From: Kocuria sp. cx-455
GTDB taxonomy: Bacteria; Actinomycetota; Actinomycetes; Actinomycetales; Micrococcaceae
NCBI RefSeq assembly: GCF_014698015.1
Contig: NZ_JACXBS010000001.1
Location: forward strand, 828,006 to 892,005
Direction: 5' to 3'
Length of the DNA stretch: 64,000 bases
In this document: positions 55,737 through 64,000 of the stretch, one piece after another
How positions within the stretch are numbered: position 1 is the stretch's first letter
Layout: every line of letters starts with the position of its first letter
The notes under the pieces: model-generated
Told to the model about the DNA's origin: nothing
Database searches by the model: none
What the model saw: the letters and a program-made list of their open reading frames with translations, nothing else
Program-made: the position numbers and the translations under genes

Positions 55737-56999
55737 TCAGTGTACGGGTTCAACGACCAGCACCACGCGACGTTCGCTTCCGCTGTGCTGCAAACGTGTC
55801 ATCACCAAAGTGGCTCGTTCGGTGCCGCGCGGTGCCAGCTGTTTCCTGAGCTGTTCCGGGGTGACGTCCGTTCCCCGCTTCTTGATGTTCAGGATCCCCA
55901 CGTTGTGATCCCGCACCCATTTCTTCAGGGCTTTCACGTTGTGGGCCAGCACCTCGCGCACGCGGTACGCGGTCGCGAGCGGGCTCTCGTGGAGTTCGTC
56001 CCCGGACAAATACGCGATCGCCGGGTGGACCAGGTGCGCGTCCAAGGCCCGCGCCAGATCCGTGACGAGACCGGCGCGGATCACGGCGCCGTCCGGCTCG
56101 TAGAAGTACTCACCCACCTCACCCAGCAGTTGCCCTTCGGGCGCGGGGGATTGCCAGCTCTCGGAGGTCAGTTCAGCCGCGGTCGCGGTGCCGTCCGCCT
56201 GCGAGCCCAGGACCAGGGCCGCGCGGGCCACCTCCGGGCGGCGCACCGCGTTGAACCAGAGCACCACTTCCACCACATCGCCGTGATCGGAGACCCACTG
56301 GGCTTCAGCGCCGCCGGGAATGTGCTCGTGGGGGATGCCCGGGCCCAGTTTGGCGCCCACCGCCAGACCTTCCCCGGCCAAGCCCGTCACGAAGGACAGG
56401 GGCGGCGAGAACGCCTCGGGATCGAACACGCGCCGGGTGCGCCCCGAACCGGTGACCCTGCGTGCGGGATCCAGCCACACGCCGTCGGGCGCGCCTTGGT
56501 CGAGACCGGCCAGATCCAGGGTTTCGACGTCGCCGCAGTGCACGGTCGTGCGGGGCCACCCCGTGAGGTTAACGGTGGCCACCGCCGCGGTCAGCTCATC
56601 CTTGTCCACGGCGGTCACGGTGCGGTCCAGGGCGGCCAGGGCCAGGGAGTCCGCGCCGATACCGCAGCCGAGATCGGCCACGTGCGTGAGCCCCGCCTGG
56701 GCGAATCGACGGGCGTGCAAGGCAGCTACGGACCACCGGGTGGCCTGTTCGAGCCCGTTGCGGGTGAACACCATGTGGTCGGCGAACTCACCGAACTTGG
56801 CCCGCGCCTGGGTGCGCAGCTTGGACTGTGTCAGGGCCGCGGAGACCAGTTCCGGGGAGTAGCCCTCTGCGCGCAGCGATTCGGACAGCTTCAGGGAACG
56901 CGCCGGATCATAGGCGCCGATCGAGTCGACCAGGTGCAGGCCCTGGGGCGTGAGGAGTTGGGCGAGGGCGTGCAGCTCGGCGTCGGCGGGGTGAGTCAC
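55737..56999 (-). CDS. THUMP-like domain class I SAM methyltransferase
   Basis: A 420-aa protein of an actinobacterial family with a methyltransferase core and a THUMP-like C-terminal part. The SAM loop is VADLGCGIGADSLALA (about 161-176), followed by DKDELTAAVATVN and the post-I motif VWLDPARR. The family is presumed to modify RNA, but no substrate is established that I know of. It is downstream of the siderophore ATPase gene with a 31-base gap, so it could be iron-regulated by read-through; that link may be accidental. Confidence 0.75.
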   Translation of the reverse strand: MTHPADAELHALAQLLTPQGLHLVDSIGAYDPARSLKLSESLRAEGYSPELVSAALTQSKLRTQARAKFGEFADHMVFTRNGLEQATRWSVAALHARRFAQAGLTHVADLGCGIGADSLALAALDRTVTAVDKDELTAAVATVNLTGWPRTTVHCGDVETLDLAGLDQGAPDGVWLDPARRVTGSGRTRRVFDPEAFSPPLSFVTGLAGEGLAVGAKLGPGIPHEHIPGGAEAQWVSDHGDVVEVVLWFNAVRRPEVARAALVLGSQADGTATAAELTSESWQSPAPEGQLLGEVGEYFYEPDGAVIRAGLVTDLARALDAHLVHPAIAYLSGDELHESPLATAYRVREVLAHNVKALKKWVRDHNVGILNIKKRGTDVTPEQLRKQLAPRGTERATLVMTRLQHSGSERRVVLVVEPVH

Positions 57000-57030
57000 G
57001 GTTCCATCACATCACGAGCTCGCCCGCGGG

Positions 57031-57789
57031 TCACATGTAGTACATGCCCACGTGGTGGCCGTTGATGACCTCCACACGGATGTCCATGTCGTAGATGTCC
57101 CGCAGGATATCCGGCTGCATGATCTCCTCGGGGGTCCCCTGGCAGACCAGGGCACCCTCCTTCATGGCCAGGACGCGGTCCGAATAGCACGACGCGAAGT
57201 TGATGTCGTGGATCACCAGGATCACCGTCTTACCGAGCTCGTGGGTCATGCGCCGCAAGAGCTTCATCATTTCCACGGAGTGCTTCATGTCCAGGTTGTT
57301 GAGCGGCTCGTCCAGGAGCACGTAATCGGTGTCCTGGGCGATCACCATGGCAATGAACACGCGCTGGCGCTGGCCGCCGGAAAGTTCGTCCACATAGCGG
57401 TCCTGGAACTCGTGGAGGTTCAGATAATCCAGAGCCCGGTCGATGTGTTCGGTGTCCTCGGGACGGAGCCGGCCCTTGGAATGCGGAAAACGGCCGAAGC
57501 CCACCAGATCGCGCACCGTCAGGCGCACGTTCAGTGTGTTTTCCTGGCGCAGGATGGACAACTTCTTGGCCAGTACGTCCGAGGGCGTATTGAGCACGTC
57601 GTGTTCGTCCACAAACACGGAGCCGTCATCCATGGCCACCAAGCGGGCGATCATGGACAGCGCCGTGGACTTGCCGGCCCCGTTGGCGCCAATGATTGAC
57701 ACCACGCCACCGGACTCGATCCGAGCCGAGACATGGTCCACCACGGTCATCTCACCATAGTTCTTGGTGAGACCGGACAGCTCGATCAC
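57031..57789 (-). CDS. Siderophore ABC transporter ATP-binding protein
   Basis: An ATPase (252 aa) of the iron-siderophore importer class. Walker A is IGANGAGKSTALSM (about 33-46), signature LSGGQRQRVFIAM (about 136-148), Walker B YVLLDEPLNNLD and the switch His in VILVIHDINFAS. It has the short C-terminus seen in YclP/CeuD-type proteins. ATG overlaps the stop of the permease gene upstream (ATGA). Confidence 0.93.
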   Translation of the reverse strand: MIELSGLTKNYGEMTVVDHVSARIESGGVVSIIGANGAGKSTALSMIARLVAMDDGSVFVDEHDVLNTPSDVLAKKLSILRQENTLNVRLTVRDLVGFGRFPHSKGRLRPEDTEHIDRALDYLNLHEFQDRYVDELSGGQRQRVFIAMVIAQDTDYVLLDEPLNNLDMKHSVEMMKLLRRMTHELGKTVILVIHDINFASCYSDRVLAMKEGALVCQGTPEEIMQPDILRDIYDMDIRVEVINGHHVGMYYM

Positions 57790-58808
57790 TTGATGGACCC
57801 TCTCAACAGCAGGAACAAGAACAACAACCCACCGCAGAACTCAATCACAATGGACAGCGCCGTATCGAACGCGAATACACGTTCCAGGATCAATTGTCCG
57901 CCCACCAGGGCCACAACACCCAACAGCACGGAGATCGGCAGGATCCAGGCGTGTCGGAACGTACGGCACAGCGCGTACGCCAGGTTCGCGACGATCAATC
58001 CGAAGAACGTAATGGGACCCACCAGAGCGGTGCACACGCCCACGAAGATCGAACACACGATCAGCACCGTGGTCACCGTGCGGGTGTGATTGATCCCTAG
58101 GCTGATGGAGGTGTCGCGTCCCAGGGACAACACGTCGAAGCGACGGCGCATCACGATCAGCGGAACGGTGGCGACCGCGATAATGAGCACGGAAATTCGC
58201 AGCAGCCCCAGATCCACACCGGTGAACGAGGCGAACATGGAGTCTTGGAGCACCATGAACTCGCTGGGATCCAGCAACCGCTGCAGCAGCGAGGAAATAC
58301 CGCGGAACAACGTGCCGAACACGATTCCGATCAGCAACACCAGGTGCAGGGACAGGCCGGAGCCGGTGAACAGCCAGCGGTACATGATGGCCGCGAAGAC
58401 CACCATGAGTCCGAGCTCCAGCATGAACAGGGGATAAGTACCCAGCTGGGTGCGACCCACCGTGCCGATCACGAAGATCAGGACCGTTTGGATGAGCATG
58501 AACAGAGAATCGAAGCCCATGATGGAGGGCGTCAGGATCCTGTTGGATGTGACCGTCTGAAACAACACGGTGGAGACACCCACGCAGAAAGCCACCAGGA
58601 CCATGGTGAACACGCGATTCGCGCGGCGGGGGAGAACGTAGGCGGCATTGGAGTCGAGGCCCAGGAACAGGTACAGGCCGATGCACACAAGCGCCAGGGC
58701 GCCGATGCCGACGGTGACCACGACCGGCGACACGGAACGCACGACCAAGCGTTTGCGCTTCTGCTGAATGGCACTGGGCATGGGCAGAGCGGAGGACTTG
58801 GGGGGCAT
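57786..58808 (-). CDS. Siderophore ABC transporter permease (second)
   Basis: A FecCD-family permease (340 aa) with about nine hydrophobic segments. Typical segments are RRANRVFTMVLVAFCVGVSTVLFQTVTSNRILTPSIMGFDSLF, SLGINHTRTVTTVLIV and GPITFFGLIVANLAYAL. Similar to YclO/CeuC-type permeases. ATG 58808 overlaps the stop of the first permease; a longer frame upstream lies inside that gene. Confidence 0.92.
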   Translation of the reverse strand: MPPKSSALPMPSAIQQKRKRLVVRSVSPVVVTVGIGALALVCIGLYLFLGLDSNAAYVLPRRANRVFTMVLVAFCVGVSTVLFQTVTSNRILTPSIMGFDSLFMLIQTVLIFVIGTVGRTQLGTYPLFMLELGLMVVFAAIMYRWLFTGSGLSLHLVLLIGIVFGTLFRGISSLLQRLLDPSEFMVLQDSMFASFTGVDLGLLRISVLIIAVATVPLIVMRRRFDVLSLGRDTSISLGINHTRTVTTVLIVCSIFVGVCTALVGPITFFGLIVANLAYALCRTFRHAWILPISVLLGVVALVGGQLILERVFAFDTALSIVIEFCGGLLFLFLLLRGSIK

Positions 58809-59920
58809 CAGGAACGAACTCGCTTCCGCAGCAGCATGGCCAAGAAGATCGCGGCACCCACCACGGCCACCACGGTGCCCACGGGGATTTCGAACGGGAA
58901 ACGAATCACACGGCCCACGATGTCGCACACGAGCACGAAGCCCGCACCGAAAATGCCCACCCATGGAACCGAGCGGCGCATGTTGTCACCAATCATCAGT
59001 GACACGATGTTGGGGACCACCAGACCCAGGAAGGGAATGGAACCGATGGTCACGACCACCACGGCGGAAATCAGGGCCACGATGGTCATGCCGAGCGCCA
59101 TGATGCGCTTGTAGTTCACGCCGAGGGTCGTTGAGACATCCTGACCCATGCCCGCCACCGTGAAGCGGTCGGCGGCGATGTAGCCGATCAAGGTCAGCGC
59201 GGCCACGAGCCAGAGCAGTTCGTAGCGGCCCTTGAGCACGCCGGAGAAGTCGCCGATCATCCAGGTGTTCAGCGTTTGCAGCAGGTTGAACCGGTACGCG
59301 AAGAACGTGGTGATCGCGGCGATCACGTTGCCGAGCATGATGCCGACCAGCGGCACGAGCAGCGCATTGCGCAGCGGGATCCTTTGCAGCACGGCAAGGA
59401 ACAATGCGGTACCGCCCACGGCGAAGACCGCGGCCACACCCATCTTCCCGAGCAGAGGGGCGCTCGGGATCAGCACGGTGACGGCGAGCAGGCCCAGGGA
59501 CGCGGATTCCACGGTGCCCACCGTGGAAGGCTCCACAAACTTGTTGCGTGCCATTTGCTGCATGATCAGGCCGGCAACGGCCATGGCCATACCGGCCAGA
59601 ACCACGGAGATGGTGCGTGGAAAGCGGGAGACCGAGAGCAAATGAAAGGACTCTTGGAGCCCGGCGGTGTCCCCGCCGGCCACCTGACGTATCAGGGTGG
59701 CCGGCGTGACATCCGCGACGCCCACGAACGTTGAGATCACCGCCAAGATGAAGACCGCGAGGGCGGCCGTCACCAGGGCACCGTTGGAGCGGAGCAACCG
59801 CCTGAAGGGCCCGGGCGTGGTGGCCCGGTCCGTGCGGTTGGTCGTTCCACGGGTTACAGCGGGTTCGGGAGCCGAACCGGTGCCGCCGGTGTTCTCGGGT
59901 GCGCGAGCGATAGTGCTCAC
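58808..59920 (-). CDS. Siderophore ABC transporter permease (first)
   Basis: A FecCD-family permease (370 aa). Residues 1-45 are a polar cytoplasmic tail; then comes a series of hydrophobic segments with RFPRTISVVLAGMAMAVAGLIMQ, LVGIMLGNVIAAITTFFAY, SIPFLGLVVPNIVSL and a C-terminal EIPVGTVVAVVGAAIFLAMLL. YclN/CeuB-like. GTG overlaps the stop of the binding-protein gene, so all four import genes are chained by overlaps. Confidence 0.92.
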   Translation of the reverse strand: MSTIARAPENTGGTGSAPEPAVTRGTTNRTDRATTPGPFRRLLRSNGALVTAALAVFILAVISTFVGVADVTPATLIRQVAGGDTAGLQESFHLLSVSRFPRTISVVLAGMAMAVAGLIMQQMARNKFVEPSTVGTVESASLGLLAVTVLIPSAPLLGKMGVAAVFAVGGTALFLAVLQRIPLRNALLVPLVGIMLGNVIAAITTFFAYRFNLLQTLNTWMIGDFSGVLKGRYELLWLVAALTLIGYIAADRFTVAGMGQDVSTTLGVNYKRIMALGMTIVALISAVVVVTIGSIPFLGLVVPNIVSLMIGDNMRRSVPWVGIFGAGFVLVCDIVGRVIRFPFEIPVGTVVAVVGAAIFLAMLLRKRVRS

Positions 59921-60882
59921 GTCAAGCTGTCCTGAACTTCAGTGATCATCTTGGGGAAGTTGTTCAGGCCGGGTCCCACGATGTACCACGCGGAGGGATC
60001 CAGGTAGGTGACCTGGTCCTCAGCGGCGGCGGTGGTCTGGTTGACCAGGTCATTGTCCAGCACCTGCTGCGCGGCCTGACCGGATTCTCCCTGGCCCACC
60101 GCCACGTCGCGGTCGATCACGTACAGGCGGTCCGGGTTGGCCTCGGAAATGGCCTCGAAGGAAAGGGACTCACCGTGGGTGCCTTCGGACTGCACGTCAC
60201 CGGCGGGCTCTAGGCCCAGGGTGTCGAAGACGATGTTGCCGAAACGCGAGCCGGGGCCGTAGGCGTTGACCTCGCCGGCATTGGTCATCAGGAACATGGC
60301 GGAACCCGCGTCCGCCGCGGCTTGCTTGGTGTCGGAGATCTGCTGATCCACCTCGGCCAGTTTGTCCTCGACCTCGGACTCCTTACCCAGGATCTGCCCG
60401 ATGGTCTCGGACTGCTTCTTGAACGAACCCACCGGGTCCTTCTGGTCCATGGTCAGATCCACGGTGGGTGCGATCTCCGAGAACTGGTCGTAGAAGTCAG
60501 CCGTGCGGCCGGAAATGATGATCAGGTCCGGGTTGGCGGCGGAGATCGCTTCCATGTCCGGTTCCTTCATGCCGCCGGCATTGACGTACTTCTCGTCCTG
60601 GTACTTCTCGAACTCGTCCGGCAGGGACGCGGGCTTGGGGAGTCCGTCGACCTCTTCTCCCAGGGCCTCGAAACTGTCGATCACACCCAGGTCCATGGAA
60701 ATCACGGTCTCGGGGTTCTGAGGAACCTCGGTGGTGCCCTGGACGTGTTCCACGGTCACGGTTTCATTCGACGAACTTTCCTCGGACGAGGAGTCGCCGG
60801 CGGCTTCGGTGGAGCAACCGGTGAGAGCGAGCAGGCCACCTGCGGTGAGCAGTGCCATGGCCTTGGGGCTGATGCGGTTCAT
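59917..60882 (-). CDS. Siderophore-binding lipoprotein of the ABC importer
   Basis: A substrate-binding lipoprotein (321 aa). The signal peptide ends in the lipobox LALTGCST, with Cys23 as the lipid anchor, and is followed by a Ser/Glu-rich spacer. Two-lobe FepB/CeuE-type fold: VISMDLGVIDSFEALG in lobe 1, ANPDLIIISGRTADFYDQF, and DPSAWYIVGPGLNNFPKMI at the end. ATG 60882 is preferred over TTG 60894 because GAGGAA precedes it. It is the first gene of the iron-uptake operon. Confidence 0.92.
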   Translation of the reverse strand: MNRISPKAMALLTAGGLLALTGCSTEAAGDSSSEESSSNETVTVEHVQGTTEVPQNPETVISMDLGVIDSFEALGEEVDGLPKPASLPDEFEKYQDEKYVNAGGMKEPDMEAISAANPDLIIISGRTADFYDQFSEIAPTVDLTMDQKDPVGSFKKQSETIGQILGKESEVEDKLAEVDQQISDTKQAAADAGSAMFLMTNAGEVNAYGPGSRFGNIVFDTLGLEPAGDVQSEGTHGESLSFEAISEANPDRLYVIDRDVAVGQGESGQAAQQVLDNDLVNQTTAAAEDQVTYLDPSAWYIVGPGLNNFPKMITEVQDSLT

Positions 60883-60993
60883 TACGTTCCTCAAGTGTCA
60901 GGGAAGATGCGAGATCGTGCGGCCGCGCAAACCGGTGGCGATGCCGGGTAGGTGCGACGGCGCCGTCGCCCCCTGACCCGCGAATGCGTCGTC

Positions 60994-61012
60994 TTAGGAT
61001 TGCCTTACCTCA
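60994..61012. promoter_or_regulatory. DtxR/IdeR-type iron box
   Basis: TTAGGATTGCCTTACCTCA matches 15 of 19 positions of the DtxR/IdeR consensus TTAGGTTAGSCTAACCTAA. It lies 112 bases upstream of the lipoprotein gene, so the importer is likely repressed by iron. Confidence 0.75.
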
Positions 61013-61095
61013 CAAGTTATCGGGAGCGATCTCATGTGCGCAAACTAATAGCGAACATATTGATGCCCTAAATGATTTCTCCGGCGAGTGAACGT

Positions 61096-61122
61096 TTGGC
61101 ACTCGTCTTGACCGACTGCCAA
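61096..61122. promoter_or_regulatory. CIRCE-like element 1 (HrcA operator)
   Basis: TTGGCACTC-N9-GACTGCCAA resembles the CIRCE consensus TTAGCACTC-N9-GAGTGCTAA, with the correct nine-base spacing. It overlaps the -35 of the groESL promoter. Confidence 0.65.
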
Positions 61123-61136
61123 CCCAACCCTAGAGT
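61108..61136 (+). promoter_or_regulatory. groESL promoter
   Basis: TTGACC (61108-61113), a 17-bp spacer and TAGAGT (61131-61136) form the best housekeeping promoter in the window. Predicted transcription start is near 61143, inside CIRCE element 2. Confidence 0.8.
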
Positions 61137-61141
61137 GACTA

Positions 61142-61168
61142 TTGGCACTCTCCGGGTGAGGGTGCTAA
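61142..61168. promoter_or_regulatory. CIRCE element 2 (HrcA operator)
   Basis: TTGGCACTC-N9-GGGTGCTAA differs from the CIRCE consensus by one base per arm. It covers the predicted transcription start. Confidence 0.85.
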
Positions 61169-61300
61169 GGGCCAGGCGCTCAATCGGCACCGCGACGACG
61201 GTTGGCACGCCAACTGGCTCGTAGCGCATCCGCGGTCACGGGACCCCGTGAACCACCGTGGACGCTCACCGTCTCATACGCCTAAAGAAAGGGAGAGATC

Positions 61301-61597
61301 GTGTCGGTCTCCATCAAACCTCTCGAGGATCGCATTGTGGTCCAGCCGCTGGCCGCCGAGCAGACTACTGCTTCCGGTCTGGTCATCCCCGATACCGCCA
61401 AGGAAAAGCCCCAGGAGGGTACCGTCCTGGCTGTTGGTCCGGGCCGCGTCGACGACAAGGGCAACCGCATCCCCGTGGACGTCAAGGAGGGTGACCTGGT
61501 CATCTTCTCCAAGTACGGCGGAACCGAGGTCAAGTACAACGGCGAAGAGTACCTCGTGCTCCCGGCGCGCGACGTGCTGGCTGTCATCGAGAAGTAA
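61301..61597 (+). CDS. groES: Co-chaperonin GroES
   Basis: GroES (98 aa) caps the GroEL ring in ATP-driven folding. Motifs: [28 protein letters not shown], with the mobile loop after Gln/Thr, and [11 protein letters not shown] at the C-terminus. It starts at GTG after AAAGGGAGAG. Controlled by two CIRCE-type operators. Confidence 0.97.
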   Translation: MSVSIKPLEDRIVVQPLAAEQTTASGLVIPDTAKEKPQEGTVLAVGPGRVDDKGNRIPVDVKEGDLVIFSKYGGTEVKYNGEEYLVLPARDVLAVIEK

Positions 61598-61696
61598 ATC
61601 TTCCGCAACCTTTCTGCGCGGTGCCCGCTGCGCCTACTCGTGAGTGGGTGGCGCACGGGTACCGCGTTTTTCACTCTTAGTCTTCTCGCCCGATAA

Positions 61697-63304
<1,608 letters not shown>

Positions 63305-63329
63305 CCTGCTGTGATGAAATCCACGCTGG

Positions 63330-63369
63330 CCGGCGGTTCGCCCCCATCACGGGCGGGCCGCCGGTTTTT
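63330..63369 (+). terminator. Rho-independent terminator after groEL
   Basis: CCGGCGGTTCGCCC pairs with GGGCGGGCCGCCGG (two G-U pairs), with a seven-base loop and a run of five T. Confidence 0.92.
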
Positions 63370-63461
63370 CGTCATGTCTGCCCGGTACTGGCCCTCATGA
63401 GCGGTGACGATGGCTGGGCCTCGATTCTGTATGTCAACTTGCGGGGGTTAAGGTGGCAGTC

Positions 63462-64000
63462 ATGCCCGAAACCCTTCCCCCACGGTCGAGCGCCACCCAC
63501 GTTCGCCCTGATGTTGTCTCGCGATATTCCGGTTTCCGCTCTGAAGTTCAGGGATTGCGCGCCGTCGCGGTCCTGCTCGTGGTGGTGTACCACGTGTTTT
63601 TGGGCCGGGTGTCGGGTGGTGTGGACATTTTCTTGTTGATCTCCGCGTTCTTCATGACGTTGTCGTTTGTGCGCAAGATCGAAAGCGGGCGCCCGCTGGC
63701 TATTGGCCGGTACTGGTTGCATACGTTCAAGCGGCTGCTTCCCCTGGCCACCGTGGTGATTCTGGTGACGATCGGGGTGCTCTCGGTGTTTCCCGAGTCC
63801 TCGGTCGCGCAGTTCCGCCGGGAGGCCCTGGCGTCGGTGTTCTACGTGGAGAACTGGTCGCTGGCGGCGTCGTCGGTGGATTATTACGCGGCCGATCACT
63901 CGACCGCTTCGCCGTTCCAGCATTTCTGGTCCTTATCGGTGCAGGGTCAGGTTTTCTTGGTGTGGCCGTTGATCTTCGGTTTCGCGTGGCTGCTCCGACG
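63462..64000 (+). CDS. Acyltransferase-3 family membrane protein (3' end cut by window)
   Basis: The start of an OafA/YrhL-type O-acyltransferase; 179 residues are visible and the frame is open to the window edge. Motifs: FRSEVQGLRAVAVLLVVVYHVF with the catalytic His (about 47), GGVDIFLLISAFFMTLSFV, and FQHFWSLSVQGQVFLVWPLI. Several membrane segments follow in order. Such proteins acylate cell-wall or exported glycans, and many carry a C-terminal SGNH domain, which would be beyond the window. ATG 63462 lies eight bases behind AAGG; GTG 63453 is possible. Confidence 0.85.
   Translation, partial: MPETLPPRSSATHVRPDVVSRYSGFRSEVQGLRAVAVLLVVVYHVFLGRVSGGVDIFLLISAFFMTLSFVRKIESGRPLAIGRYWLHTFKRLLPLATVVILVTIGVLSVFPESSVAQFRREALASVFYVENWSLAASSVDYYAADHSTASPFQHFWSLSVQGQVFLVWPLIFGFAWLLR

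Noticed and set aside
61198..61217. A third CIRCE-like palindrome (GTTGGC-AC-GCCAAC) before groES
   Set aside because: Arms are too short and the nine-base spacer is missing; probably a small leader hairpin.

Overview
The window is a high-GC actinobacterial chromosome segment, most like order Micrococcales and probably Micrococcaceae. The pointers are the S10-spc-alpha ribosomal gene order with actinobacterial variants, a MshA-type glycosyltransferase plus inositol-3-phosphate synthase (mycothiol chemistry), CIRCE-controlled groESL, a DtxR/IdeR-type iron box, many GTG starts, and several TAnnnT boxes sitting 6-8 bases before start codons that lack a Shine-Dalgarno sequence (leaderless mRNAs). 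I cannot name the species from sequence alone. No tRNA, rRNA, CRISPR, transposase or phage gene was seen.

Layout. 1-5008: 3' part of the S10 operon (rplC, cut by the window edge, to rpsQ), closed by a terminator. 5101-9680: a promoter and a long leader, then the spc operon (rplN to rplO; rpsN is absent). 9818-17683: secY-adk, map, rlmN (between map and infA), infA-rpmJ-rpsM-rpsK-rpoA-rplQ (rpsD is absent). 17707-20300: truA, a small membrane protein, rplM-rpsI. 20817-28860: ppk2, glmM, mscL and coaA (minus strand), glmS, acpS and a NAD(P)H-hydrate repair fusion.

28958-50062 is an accessory-looking stretch of about 21 kb between the repair gene and alr. It holds the glgX-treY-treZ trehalose route; a complete non-phosphorylating L-fucose pathway (sugar porter, mutarotase, fucose dehydrogenase, lactonase, fuconate dehydratase, 2-keto-3-deoxyfuconate dehydrogenase and a FAH-type hydrolase) with a BASS-family transporter and a FadR-type regulator; an aldo/keto reductase with a LysE exporter; and ino1, a putative phosphatase and mshA. 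50145-54491 returns to core genes: an alr-tsaE fusion, tsaB, rimI and tsaD. The minus strand then carries a GCS2 ligase, a THUMP-like methyltransferase and a four-gene siderophore ABC importer behind an iron box. groES-groEL and the start of an acyltransferase end the window.

How the genes work together. The fuc genes should convert L-fucose to pyruvate and L-lactate. Four copies of a near-palindrome (core ACATCGGATGT) flank the two fuc promoters, one exactly between a -35 and a -10, which gives a testable operator for the FadR-type repressor. Ino1 makes inositol phosphate, MshA joins it to GlcNAc, and the next step in mycothiol synthesis is a dephosphorylation whose enzyme (MshA2) was, to my knowledge, never identified. 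A phosphatase-like gene lies directly between ino1 and mshA and is the most interesting candidate in the window.
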